A stretch of 64,000 nucleotides of DNA from Porodaedalea pini (taxonomy: Eukaryota > Basidiomycota > Agaricomycetes > Hymenochaetales > Hymenochaetaceae), in contig NBAY01000061.1 in the NCBI GenBank assembly GCA_002794775.1, positions 186,001-250,000 on the forward strand. The letters are read 5' to 3'. Positions 23,180 through 35,319 of this stretch are shown piece by piece. The notes beneath the pieces were generated by a model. The model saw only the letters and a list, made by a program, of their open reading frames with translations. It was not told the origin of the DNA and did not search any database. Numbering within the stretch: the first letter of the stretch is position 1; each line of letters opens with the position of its first letter. Made by a program: the position numbers and the translations under genes.

Positions 23180-24883
23180 CTATATAGAACGTAACGTCGC
23201 GAGCATAATATCGTCGCTCTCGCCTCCCATCACATGCTTTGTCCCTCGGAACTTCGACTGTCTGTCATCCGAGTCACTGAACCGGCGTCGTATCTTCAGA
23301 AGTAACCGCTGACTCATGATACTCCCGACTACTACTGCGAGGCCAAACGGAAGTTCAATGTAGTTTACCTGAAGAAGGGGTGGGGGTTAGAATCATCGTG
23401 ATAATCGGAGAATGGGTAACGAAGCTTACACCACCAATCGCCCACACGAGCTCGAGTGAGAAGAACACGCTAAACACACTGAAATGAAGCGTTCATCAAC
23501 GTCTAGATCGCAGCAAAACAAAAGAACCGTACCTGAGATAGTAAAGTACCGAATCCCTGACAAGGACTACCGTGAGCCGACTGGCATAGCCAGTTTTCTG
23601 CTGTGATCGGAAGCTCTGGATGCCCTTGTTCACTGCGAGTGCCATAAGGATAATCTCGTGTACGAATAAAGGTACCCAGACGTCATGAAAATAGTCGGGG
23701 ACTCTCTCCGGAACACAGATGAAGAGCTCGTTGTTCGGGATGGGACGAGAGAACTCCGCTTTCAGACCGCGATCAACAATATTAGTAAGGGTGTCGAGCA
23801 AAGCAAACCGAAGAACGCGCTCACCTCCTGTTCTTCCTACGAGGCGCCCTATGAACATCAAGATTGTGCCGAATGTCGCAAGGAAGGTGAAAATCATGAA
23901 GAACAGTATTGCTCTGGTCTTGCCGTACATAGCATATAGGCGAACTTGCAATGTGACTGGTATGTAATGTCAGATAAGTTATTACATGTTTCATGAGTTA
24001 TGCGCACGTTCGGTCAGCATGACGATTGTCACACCGGCGAACCAGTGGAATTTCGTCCAAGCAAGACCTAAAGCGCCATGGAGATCTGTGAATACAGTAA
24101 GTATCCAGAGAAGGTCATTACTTACACCTGTTTGGATTTGAAGAAGATTGCGGACAGGGTTAGAGGAGTTTCTGTACAATTCAGACGGACGAGTAAGAGT
24201 ACAAACATCTGATGACTTTTAGTTTAGCAATAGTTATGATCAGGACAGAATCAAGGCGCATACTTCTCGCGATAGGCCGGGAGTAAACATGACTTCAAGA
24301 ATGAAGTGTCAGACATTCCAGAGACATGACGGATTCAACAATGGGTACCGCACCAGAAATAATGAACCTGTATCAATTTGATCAGTGACATTTCAGTGTA
24401 GATAGTACACCTTGACGTACGTCATGACAAGGAGTGTAAAGTATCGTATCTGTTCTAACAAGTAAGTTCTTCCGGAACACTTAGTAAAATGTGGGGAGAC
24501 TTGCCGAAAGGAAGAGTAGCTTTCCCAGACCAAAGGTTGACCAATTCTGCACAAGACTCTTCAGCAGATGCACAACGGGTTTTTGTGTGTAGTTGTCGCC
24601 TACCCATATTGATTCCTTCTCGTTCGCAAACGTAAGCACTATGAGAGAAAAAGGTAAGACGGTAAGGCCTTGCGAGAAGTGAAGTGAGGACGTAAAATAA
24701 TCGTAAATCAGGATGGTGAATGAGGCAACTGTTGGGGAGAGATGCAAGCGTTAGCACGGCTGTCTGTGATAGAGAACAAAAGTTGAGATTACTGTTCACG
24801 AGCTTCGTGTAAAATATTGCGTTGAGCCCACTCGTCAGCTCCTCGAGCTCGCAAGAAAGAGTGTCGCAGGAAAGGTCAGACAT
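23180..24883 (-). CDS. DUF6533-type multi-pass membrane protein (copy B, inverted paralogue)
   Basis: Paralogue of the gene at 9,507-11,349, on the opposite strand. The start MSDLSCDTLSCELEELTSGL aligns with copy A. Successive exons read VASFTILIYDYF, LTFANEKESIW, FGLGKLLFLS, LAWTKFHWFAGVTIVMLT, VRLYAMYGKTRAILFFMIFT, then a long exon with FICVPERVPDYFHDVWVPLF and LVRDSVLYYLR. The final exon contains VNYIELPFGLAVVVGSIMSQ and ends SDDIMLATLRSI before the stop at 23,180. Introns fall at the same places as in copy A. The family is predicted to be an integral membrane protein with unknown role. The open frame extends upstream of 24,883 without a stop, but the Met chosen is the one aligned to copy A. 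Confidence 0.83.
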
Positions 24884-26381
24884 GGGACTTTGGAATCCTC
24901 GTACGAGGAACCCAATCGTCTTGAATGCCTGAAAGTGAAACCGATCCAGATCTGGACTCCGATATGTATTTAAGGCTAATTGAAACCAATTGACATATGT
25001 TCTCCGAGCGCTGAGATTTGACATCATTTGATGTGCTGTTGCTAGATGATGAAGCTTGATGATCCGAGGATGGAGGGGAGGGTACAACGTGCGATCTAGC
25101 CTGAGGAAATGGGGAATTGTCACACACACCGGTCTTATGTTGTTCACAAGGAACAGTGAAACAGAGGCGAGAGGTCAGTTGACAAGCATGGAAGAGCAAG
25201 ATGAACTATTGACATCATGATGGATCAGAGCTACAATCGACAGTACCTTTAGTGGGCTAGCCCGGAGCATAGAAAGGCGGTATGCCGTTCCCTACATGTC
25301 AGGATCAATGTCACTAGGATCAACGGTCCGCATATAATTTGCGTGCTCTATTTGATGAATCGTGAAGGCAGTCTCGGGTCTTGCGGCTTAAGAAGCGATT
25401 AAGGGAAGACAAGATGAGAATATATTCAATGATGGAGAAGGCACTCCTTGATCTTCACAGCTTGAATTAGCGACACTGGAGGACACCTTCGGGCTATACT
25501 TAACCCAATTGACTTCTCCAGCGGCATACAAGGACCCTTTTGCTAAGTCTATCACAGCAGCGTTTGACAGCGGGCACGATGGAGCATTAATTGGTCCTAG
25601 GCCTGACAGTGCTAGCAATGGTTCAAACTGGGAAGAACCCGAATTGGGGGTGAACTCGGACTTTTCCAGCTTCCGTTCCTCGTATATGGAAACGGCATCA
25701 TTTGTCCGGGCTCATCCATATGAAAGCCATGAAGATTTTCGCCTTGGAGGGGGAGTTGAAAGGAGCAAGCTCGACTCCTTGAGCAAAGAGATTGCAGATG
25801 TAATTACCTGTTATAGCCATGCATAACGTGACTGGTGCTATGTAGTAACCGTCTAAATTGCACCTCTTCGTCTCCGAGCCGCTTCCTCTCAAACTTGAGC
25901 TGCTCGGTGACATCCTGCTTTCTTCGGTCTCTGAATGGCGTTCTTTGGACACGATCTTCTGTATTGCAAAACTAGAAGTGCGTATCGCATTACGAGCTAT
26001 CCGTTTTTCTCGCACCTTACCATGCGAAGTCCCGTCAACAAAGACACAGCAATTCATTGTGATATTGAAAATCTATCCGGAAATCGCGCTGAGCCCGTCC
26101 ACTCACACGGGCGCTCCAAAGTCTGGGTTGTCTGTTGTGCCTTTGCTCGTATCTCAGTTAGATCAAGTCCGGCGTGCTTCCGTGCAACATTTCATACTTT
26201 GATGGAGTCTCTTCTGGGATGGAAACAGCCTGAGATATTATTGGAATTGACTACTGACATTTACCATGGATCAAACGTCACGAAGCCTCTTCCTTCAACC
26301 TCTATCTCTCCCCCTTAACCCTCCTCTTTCGTTCCTTTCCCTCTCCTGGTCCAGACACAATCACCTTCCGCAAGAATTGAC
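24884..26381. other. Divergent intergenic region with unassigned open stretches
   Basis: This 1.5 kb separates the starts of DUF6533 copy B and the MFS transporter. Protein-like open stretches exist on both strands at 25,388-25,826 and 25,698-26,057, but none matches a family I know and they overlap each other, so at most one is real. The last 90 bases before 26,382 are strongly C/T-rich, the likely core promoter of the transporter gene. Confidence 0.45.
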
Positions 26382-28608
26382 ATGACAAGCACCTCTTCCT
26401 ATGAAGACTCCACGTCCCAGAAGCCAGGCCTGAATGGAGGTCAATCCTCTTTTACCGAAGCGACCGCGGACGTGAAGGCATCGACTCAAGTGCTCTTGAA
26501 CAACGATGGAAACAAATTCGACGCCGGTGGGGACGACCTCCCTAAGCGCCCAGAGAGGGGACTGCGATTCTGGATGTGCATTGTAGCGATAATGGTGTCT
26601 TCTTTCCTGATGGTCTTGGACCTGGTAAGCCTCGCATTCGTCTGTACGATGGCACTGCATCGTACTAAACGATGCAAAACCATAGTCGGGAGTCGGCACT
26701 GCGCTTCCCGTAATCGTTGCTGACCTTCACGGGCGTGAGTTCGAATGGGTAGGCTCTGCATATGCCCTTTCTGCAACAGCTTTCTTGCCTTTGAGCGGAG
26801 GCCTGGCTCAGGTACGCAATTTTAGCATTGATCCGTCGACAGGCAACTTACTTTCTTTGTTGACAGGTGTTCGGTCGGAGAAGCGTCATGTTATCGCAGG
26901 TATTTCTTTTTGCCGTCGGAAGTGCGATGTGCGGCGCCGCTCCAAGTCTAAACTTCCTTATCGCCTCGCGAAGTGCGCCTTTTTCTCTCTCCATTGATCA
27001 TCAGCGGCTGAAGTTACTTTCTTAGCACTCCAAGGCATCGGTGCAGGCGGAATTGCATCCCTGACGCAAATTATTATTGCCGATCTCGTCCCACTTCAAG
27101 AGCGCGGAACGTTCAATGGCCTTATTGCCATGTAGGTTTTCCACCAACTAAGTCCTGGCTCACTACTGAGTTATTTTCCGAAGTGCATACTGCTTCGGAA
27201 CCTCTACCGCTCCAGTAATTGCCGGTGCGCTCGTACAACGCGGGCAATGGAGATGGTTCTTCTGTATGTGTATCCACTACAGCTCCGGCTAATATTGACC
27301 TCGTGTTGTACAGATATGAACCTTCCTATATGCGCGGTCACTGCTTTCCTCGTCCTGACCTGTCTCGATCTGAAAGTCCCCCACGGAACCATCAAGGAAA
27401 AGCTTTTGAAGTTGGACTGGACGTGAGTTCCCCCGTATATCCGCGTTACGCAACTCATTCGAGTTTCGTAGAGGTAACTTCCTTGTCGTCGCTTCGACAA
27501 CAGCCGCCGTCATTGGGTTAACTTGGGGAGGCGTCAAGTTCCCGTGGTCCTCAGCTCAAGTGCTAGTTCCTCTGATCCTCGGAATCATTGGCTTCGTTGC
27601 TTTCATAGTCTACGAAGCAAACGTCGCGAAACAGCCACTGGTACATATCAGAGTTGGTATTGCTGATTGCGCGTCTAACCTCGGACCTTAGGTTCCGTTT
27701 GAAGTGATGTCAACGCGCACGGGCATCAGTGGATACATCCAAGGATTTTTCACAAACTTCTACCTGCTTGGCTCTATCTGTGCGTCGACTCATTCAATAC
27801 TTTCAATATTTTGTCACTAAGTTCCTACAAGACTACCTGCCCGTCTATTTCCAAGCGTGCAAGTTCGCATCGCCTGTCGGCTCGGGTGTCGACATCTTCG
27901 GTCTAGGGTTCACCATCATGCCGTTCGGCCTCGTCGCCGGCATCAGTGTAGCCAAGTCGGGCAAATACCGACCTCAGCTTTGGCTCGCGTGGGTGTCGCT
28001 GATTATCGCGGGCGGACTCCTGATGTCGCTCGACGCGGACAGCAGTCGTGGCAAGTACATCGGATACCAAGTGCTCATTGGGCTCGGGCTCGGGATCCTG
28101 ATGACGACAGCGTTCTTCCCCGTCCTCGCCCCACTGCCGGTCTCGCTGAACGCCAGTGCGCTCGCATTTTTTATGTTCGTACGTTTCTTCTCGCAGGTAC
28201 GTTTGTGTCAATTATCTAGTCGTGTCGATTGAAACCGGATTTTGTTTCGCGCAGGTGTGGGGCGTCACCGTCGGGGGCACGATCCTGCAGAACGAGCTGC
28301 AGAAGAGACTGCCCGCGGAGTTCATCCAGCAGTTCCCCTCGGGTACGTCCGTCGCGTACTCAATCATCCCAATTATTCCCTCGCTGGACGAGCCATTCCG
28401 CACGAGCGTGCGCGTCGCGTTCGCGGATAGTCTGCGTGTGTACTGGGAGGTGCTTCTCGCAGTCGGCGCGGCGGGTCTTGCAGCGAGCCTGCTGATGAAG
28501 GCGCTGCCGCTGCACACCTCGCTGGATAAGGACTGGGGTCTTAATGAGGAGCCGTCTGCTGGGAGGAATGGCTCGAGGATTGAGTTGACCGAGTCGAGTT
28601 CTGCATGA
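26382..28608 (+). CDS. MFS drug/toxin-type exporter, DHA2 (14-helix) family
   Basis: Plasma-membrane proton antiporter of the major facilitator superfamily. A hydrophilic N-terminus of about 60 residues leads into the first helix (MCIVAIMVSSFLMVLDL). After short introns the frame reads GVGTALPVIVADLHGREFEW, SAYALSATAFLPLSGGLAQ, the motif-A loop VFGRRSVMLSQV, LQGIGAGGIASLTQIIIADL and the DHA2 hallmark WRWFFYMNLP. Further helices follow through FTIMPFGLVAGISVAKSGKY and LIGLGLGILMTTAFFPVLAP to a last intron at about 28,197-28,254 and WGVTVGGTILQNELQKRLP. It ends SRIELTESSSA. The protein is close to 600 residues and looks intact. This subgroup includes aflatoxin-type efflux pumps, but no biosynthetic cluster is visible nearby, so the substrate is unknown. 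A C/T-rich promoter precedes the ATG. Confidence 0.93.
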
Positions 28609-29156
28609 ACCAATGTCTTCGGACACCCTTCTCTCTCATTGTTTCGGATTATTTGCACGGTGTATTATAGGGTTATTATTCATGTCGTATTAAATTCAGT
28701 CCGCTCCTACTTTTATAGACATACTTTTCCGACTGCTTGTATATGTGAACCTGAGTATCAGGATTTCGATTCTCCTGAGACATCGAAAAGGTATCTTGGA
28801 GAGATGTAGCTATAATGACTCGCAGTCATTTGATGTCCACGACACGATGAACAGTTTAAGGCCCCGCGCAGCCATCTGATCTCATAAAGACGTGTGAGAG
28901 CGAGGTAACATGGAAATAGGTATAGCCAACAGCCTGATAAGCATGGACGACCACTGGTTTGATATGCATGCACACTGATACATTGATAGTGATATACCAT
29001 CTGGCGAGATAGCCCACATGGCAGAGTAAACACCACAACATGTTTACACAACATACCGCTGGCCGTCAGCCGTTTCTTCCTGGCATACTCGGTGCACACG
29101 CCGCATGAGCCTTCCTCGAGGTTCGCACGCGCAACATATCAAAATTAAGGGGTATA
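28609..29156. other. Tail-to-tail spacer between MFS and ALDH7 genes
   Basis: 3' untranslated DNA of two convergent genes. No gene or repeat is recognised. Confidence 0.55.
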
Positions 29157-31276
29157 CTACGGCGTCGGTGTGAAAGTCACACCCTGCGCGAGTGGCGCTG
29201 CGTCCGAGAAGTTGATCGTGCACGCGCTCCAGCGCACGTACTGCTTCCACGCATCGCCGCCCGACTCACGGCCCCAGCCCGTACTCTGTCGAGTCAATTG
29301 TTGTTAGTGATGAAGGTAATCAATTAAACAACTCAATGGCAAGGACGAACCTTGTTCCCGCCGAAGGCAGCACCGATCTCAGCGCCGCTAGTACCAACAT
29401 TCACCTACAAGCCACTTTAACCGGTTTACTGTCTACAGAAAAGAAAGAGACTGACGTTGACAATCCCGGCGTCCGACCCTGCGGGTCCGATCCACTTGCC
29501 CACTGCACGGATATCACGTGTCCACAGGCTGCTCGACAGGCCCTGCGGCACTGCGTTATTCCACTCAATCGCCTCCTCGAGCTCGTCAAACACGCCGACC
29601 TGCAGCACCGGTGCGAACGTCTCCGTGCGCCACAGCCGCCCCGCCTCCGTATCCGCGCGCGGGTCCGCACTCGCAGGGCGCGCAATCGTCGGCTGCACGT
29701 AGTTCCCGCGCGCGAGTGGTCCGTTGTCCAAACCGAAGGCGCGCGCCCCACCTACGAGGACCTCCGCACCGCTGCTACGTAACGCATTGACGGCGTTGTC
29801 GAAGAGCGAGAGTGAGCTGCGCGCATGCAGAGGTCCGAGGAGTGTATCGGATATGAGCGGGTCTCCAGGGCGTACGCTGCTGTAGAGGGACTGCAGCTTC
29901 TCGAGGATTGGCGAGGCGACGGTGTGGTGGAGGTAGAGCCGCCGAGTAGAGGTGCAACGTTGCCCTGCTGTGCCAATTGCGCCGAAAAAGATTGAGGGTA
30001 CGGCGAGAGAAAGGTCTGCGTCGGGCATGACGATGGCCGCTGCAACATGGATCTCATTAGTGTGAAAAGAGGAGAAGGGGCAGGCGAAGTGCGTACCATT
30101 ATTACCGCCGAGTTCCAGAAGGACCTTGCCAAAGCGAGACTGCACGATTTTGGCGACCTTCCGGCCTGTATCCTCACTACCCGTGAACGACACTGATTGT
30201 AGAGGTTAGCATCTTCAGAATCGACATTCAAGATAACACACCCATATCGACGTCTCGACTCTCGGTAATCGCCTCCCCAACGTCTTTTCCTCCAGTGACC
30301 AGACCTGCGACAGCTCCTGGAATGCCGTTACGCTCCAGAACACCCGCGATGATTTTCGTAACCGCTATGGAACAAAGCGGGGTCGACGGCGAAGGTTTCC
30401 AAAGGGTCGCATTCCCGGCCGCCAGTGACAGAGAAAGATTCCTTCGGATAAGTTCAGAGGTAATTGCCATTAGAGTAGAATCAAAGCATACCAGCCGTAG
30501 ACCGCGACTGGGAAGTTGAATGCGGAGAGCACTGCGACGACTCCAAGCGGGTTCGGCACTTAAGTTGGAGTCAAACCTGAACTAGGGAACAGAACGGAAG
30601 GGCGCACCTTCTAGAATGGAATGCCCTGGTCGCTCTGAGTTAACGACGTTGCCGTTCATCATCCTCGACAAGCCCACGGCATAGTCGCACTATCACGCTG
30701 TTAAGCATTGCACCTCAATCTTATGCCTATAACTTACTATGTCGATAAATTCCTGCACTTCACCCTCGCCCTCAGTTCTAATCTTGCCCATCTCAAGGGA
30801 GACGAGGGCACCGAGTTCATCTCTCTACTCTGCGGTCTCATCAGCTGCTTTAATACATATGATATCATTCTAGCCTTTCTTGCGAGCGCTTCGCGTATCT
30901 GACGCAAGATTTCCCCTCTCCTTGGCGCTGGTACACTACGGAAGCTCAGGAATGCTTCACGCGTCTTCGTCAGAGCTGTCCGCATTTCCTTTGGCGTCGC
31001 CTTGATAATTTATCTGCTATTATTGCACGGTTGCCAACACATTGAATTGAGACGCACCGACCGGACGCGAGCGAGAATTTCACCCGTCGTGGGACATACA
31101 CTATCAAAGACATCACCATTACCTCCCCATGTCCCATCGTAGACGCCAGGCAGTTCTGCACCATCGGCCGTCGGGAGGTTGAGCTCGCTGAGTACGCGAC
31201 TTGCCCTGCTTGAGAGAGCACGAATAAGACGACGTCGGAAGACAAGCGAGCTGCACGGTGAAATACGCGTGAGCAT
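29157..31276 (-). CDS. Aldehyde dehydrogenase, ALDH7A1/antiquitin family
   Basis: NAD-dependent oxidation of an aldehyde; animal and plant members act on alpha-aminoadipic semialdehyde and on stress aldehydes. The start [20 protein letters not shown] is basic, consistent with a mitochondrial presequence. The exons give, in order, [59 protein letters not shown] and the Rossmann loop [15 protein letters not shown]. Next come the catalytic Glu region [18 protein letters not shown], the catalytic Cys region [16 protein letters not shown] and [20 protein letters not shown]. The antiquitin-specific end is [15 protein letters not shown], then [16 protein letters not shown] and a stop at 29,157. The last three blocks are what separates ALDH7 from other ALDH families. 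There are about nine introns, several near 50 bases. The start codon lies only about 170 bases from a retrotransposon ORF. Confidence 0.93.
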
Positions 31277-31448
31277 GTTTGATCGTCGTCGTTGAAAGGA
31301 GAGTCAAGGACGATGAGCGCGTGCTCCTAATTCAAGAATCATGTTCAAGTTTCGCGTGTCGCGACGCGCAATCAGCACTCTTCTTCCTACCATCATCATC
31401 CATCGTGGGAAAATCTGTGTCCAAGCTATATCTTTCTCTCCTCTCGCA

Positions 31449-34206
31449 ATGGACAGCAAAATGCTGACCAGAGCTAAAGCATCTCTCCATAAAACAAAGT
31501 CTTCTCGTTCCCTTGTTAATCCCAAGGACCCCACCAAGTGTGAGGAGTGTAAACAGGATTTACCCTATCACAGCCGCAAATGTGTTAGTGGTGCCACCAA
31601 GTTATGTGCCGAGTGTGGTCGCGACAAGACCTACAACCACAACGACGCCGTCTGCGATCAAGTCCGAGAGAACCGTGCCGCCTGGTCACCCGATACCGAG
31701 GCTGACAAACATGCAGCCAAGTTGCATCAACAAGGGGACCTCCCCCTTACTCCCGTAATCGAATATCAGAACAGTCTCAAATGTTCGAACTCGGAAGAGG
31801 AACACTCCGTTCGTCAGCCCCCAGCCCACATCGACACACAGGACGACATGGACGCGGACGACCTGTACATCTCAGATGAATACACATGTACCAGTCAGGC
31901 CCCTCAACTCGACAACGATATGGATGTTATCGATGAGATGGAAGATCCGGCAATCGCCGAAAATGTCAACCGCTCCTTCCAAGACCTAACCAAGGAAACG
32001 ATCAAGCACATCACAACTTTTATCACCCAACCTACTTGGACTTCGGCCATGCCATGGTACAAGGACCCTGTCTTAGCTGGCAAAGCTCTCACAGATGTTA
32101 GTTCCAACCTTGTCTCCTGGATCAACAAAGTGAAACATGTTGGATGACGAAACCACTGTGTCAAACAATGCAAATGAGAGTCTCGAGGCATTCCACTCAG
32201 CCTATCGCATCCACTTGCCATCCTTCAAATATGTGTTTGAAAACATTTATGTTTCTGCTCAGACCATCCGTGACCAGGAAATCATGGACACTATGCATTC
32301 CATGTCTTATGCCATTCAATCTCTATCTTCTATAATTTCTTCCCTTGCTGACAAAACTGATAAAATTGAAAAACAGCTTTCCACTTCCTGTTCCCCTGTT
32401 AACATGGCTCCTTCTTCAACTAACACAAACAAAAACATCAAATTTCTTTCAGACCCAATTGGTTCACATTTTGTTCATGACCCTAGATTCCCTTCCCTGG
32501 CCCCAATTGTTAAACAACACATTCAGACTCCTAAAGATGGGAAGACTGAATACACAGCAGCTATTGCCAAGACCCACATCCCTGGGTCAGGCTACCGTAT
32601 GGATTTGGAAGGCACTATCTTTGCACCTGATGGATATACCCATTCAGCACACAATGCCCCCCAGGGTTCCAAAACTAAAGTTTATTACCCCCCTGTCCAG
32701 TCCATTGGAATGGACAAAGATGGTTTCACCACTGTTACTTATGCTAAAGCAGCACAGAAGAAACTGAAGCCCACACTCACAAAAGTGATGCATTCAACTG
32801 AACAGAACCCTGACAGGGAAATCTCTACAGTTCCAATTAACAGATCTGACAGATCTGTAAACACCCATGTTCGAAATGTCTGACACATATACTTCTCACT
32901 CCCCGGGGACCTTGCTGTCCGACCATCGACCCTTTCTGTCAAGAACACAGTCCACACTGGCCTGAAGGGCAATCCGCTCTTCAAACATCTTGTTGTTTTG
33001 AACATTGAATACACATCCAACAGCAACCTTCTCATTGCATTCACTAACATCACAACAGATTTTGATGCTCAGTATAATGCACTTGTTAACCAACTCAATC
33101 GCATCATCAACATCAGCGGTGCACAAAGCCTTTACACCATCACCACAGTTCAAGATGGTTATCCTGGGTGTTCCAGTGTTCAACAGGGATACCAAACTCA
33201 TATATTCTAAAAAGGAGTTGTTGGATGAAATTTCAGCACTTCCCCAATTCAAGGGGCACAAATTCATGTTCCCTCCGTAGTTCATGTCTTCCATCGAATG
33301 GCTTAATGAATGAGATTTCTGTAACATCTCTGTCGTTATTAAAGACACTGACCATCTCGCTTTCAATCATTTCTTCCTCCACAACAACTGTTCAGTCCCA
33401 GTCTTTGGAGTCATTTGTCACCTCAAAGAAATGAAAGCCCACCCCACCATCAACCAATGCGACAACTGCCATCATCTCAGACACCCAGCATCCAAATGCC
33501 GATCTGTTGCACGCTGCATGATTTGTTCTGAACGTCACCATACAGCGGTTCATGTCACCAAATGTGCACCATGCACTGCTTTCCAACAATCTACAGTGTG
33601 AGCATTTCACGCATTGTATCAACTGCCAAGGCAATCACAGTGCTCGCTCATTGGAGTGCCCCACTTGCCAAAACTATTGCTCACCCTATTAATCTTATGA
33701 CAGACACTATTTCCATCTTTTCTCTTAACATTTATAATGCATCCCCTACTTTTGATTATCTTTTATGCTCCTTTTCATCTACCCATGCAGCACCTGACAT
33801 TATTTGTTTTCAAGAGGTTCCCCTCATCAAACACATCATTCCTTCTAAGTCTTCAGCAACAGAGACTAAAGTTTTCAACACTTGAAATCATAGCCCTTAT
33901 ATCACCTTTTTATCTGCTGCAGCTGGCAAACTGCAATGCTGCACTTACGTTCACTCTCGTATCATTCATCATGTATCCATGCACCATCCTTTGACACCTT
34001 CTCCAAACCTTTCTGTCATCACAATTGCACATGACTCTTTAACTCCCCTTTTTCTTTGGAACATCTACAGTTTATCTGCACTTCATGAATTCGAAGACAA
34101 TCTTCCTGTCCTCACATCCCCATCTCATATTTTTGTTGGTGATTTCAACTGTCACTCCCAACTTTGGTCACTCCCTTCTCAGACAAATCATTTGTCCAGC
34201 TCTCAC
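31449..34206 (+). mobile_element. Non-LTR (LINE) retrotransposon, 5' part, decayed and interrupted
   Basis: The first frame starts MDSKMLTRAKASLHKTKSSR and holds a Cys-rich block (CEECKQDLPYHSRKC, then CAECGRDKTYNHNDAVC). It runs to a stop at 32,147, then continues shifted by one base from 32,137 to 32,883, so it is frameshifted. After further breaks, 33,434-33,600 encodes gag-type zinc knuckles (CDNCHHLRHPASKC, CMICSERHHTAVHVTKC, a third CINCQGNHSARSLEC). From about 33,700 an endonuclease/phosphatase-fold domain follows, with IICFQEVPL and, near 34,133, the catalytic GDFNCHSQLWS. Reverse transcriptase is absent because gypsy element E0 starts at 34,207; the rest of the LINE, if any, would lie beyond 64,000. 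The 5' end could not be set exactly. Confidence 0.82.
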
Positions 34207-34570
34207 TGTTAGGACTTGAACTTTTTCCTTTTCTCTTATTTTCCCCTTTTACCATTCCTTTTCTTTTAATTGCTCCCCTTCCATTATATTTAATCATCTT
34301 TCCAACCATTTCCCACACTCCTTGACACCTGACCTTCATTCATTCCATTTCTGCTCCTTTATGTAATCTTAGATAATATAGTCTCACAGTCACCACTATA
34401 AGAGGCCTCAGGAATTGCATGAACTCCTTGTTCTGCTTTTCCTCTTACCTCTGCAATGACCTAGCCTGAGTACAGCATGTCCCAAGTCCCCGCTCAAGTA
34501 TAGCATGTCCCAGATGACAGTCAGCTGAGGCCTGCCCAGTCTGAGCCTTCTCCCAGACTTCTGCCTAACA
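34207..34570 (+). repeat. 5' LTR of element E0
   Basis: It starts TGTTAGGACTTGAAC and ends TGCCTAACA (TG...CA). Its first 160 bases match the 3' LTR at 62,438 almost perfectly, differing by a few transitions. It is about 75 bases shorter than the LTRs of E1 and E2, and the middle around 34,375-34,420 differs from theirs. Confidence 0.88.
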
Positions 34571-34874
34571 TAAAAGGAGAACCCTACCCAGGCTCATCCC
34601 CAGCATACATCATCACTGTCGACTCGCCTTCACTCAGTCTAGAGGAGTGCTCCTCTTGATGGACTTGACATGTAAACCCCCTAAACGACAACCCTCAACC
34701 CTGCCTGGACGTTTTTGGATGTTTGTGTATTACATAAACCCCTCAAACTGACTTTTCCCGACCCTGGCCCTCCACATCTCCCTTTGGTGGAGGAGCCATC
34801 TGACCTGGACATGGGTAATGCATCACATACAGTTGTTGACGTCATTGTCGATTGTTATCTCAGCTGCCCCCTTC

Positions 34875-35316
34875 TGTTAGGCGGGAGTCTGGGAGACAAC
34901 TTGGACTGGGCAGGCCTGGGCTGACTGTCATCTGGGACATGCTATACTCGAGCAGAGACTCAGGACATGCTGTACTCAGGCTAGGTCATCATGGAGGTAA
35001 GAGGATTAATACAAGGTAAACTAATACAGGAGGGGGGCGTGGTCTCACCTAGGTTGTCGCAGAGGTAAGAGGAAAAGCAGAACAGGTGTTCAGATGCGAT
35101 TCCTCTTCCTTATATACAGTGATCACCTCATGAGAACCGGTTGCCCAATTGTCTAAGATTACATAAAGGAGTGGAATGGAATGAATGAAGGTCATGTGAA
35201 AGGAGTGTGGGAAATGATTGAAAAGATGATTAAATGTAATGGAAAGGGGTGATTAAAAAATAAAAGAAATGGTAAAAAGGAAAATAAAAGAACAAGTGAA
35301 AGTTTGAGTTCTGACA
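34875..35316 (-). repeat. 3' LTR of element E1
   Basis: 442 bases, reading TGTTAGGCGGG...CTGACA on the plus strand. By hand alignment it differs from the partner LTR at 49,307 at about 21 positions, nearly all transitions, with no gaps. Confidence 0.93.
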
Positions 35317-35319
35317 TTA

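Noticed and set aside
26382..31276. MFS transporter plus aldehyde dehydrogenase as part of a secondary-metabolite cluster
   Set aside because: No polyketide synthase, NRPS, terpene synthase or P450 is present nearby, and the ALDH belongs to the housekeeping ALDH7 family.
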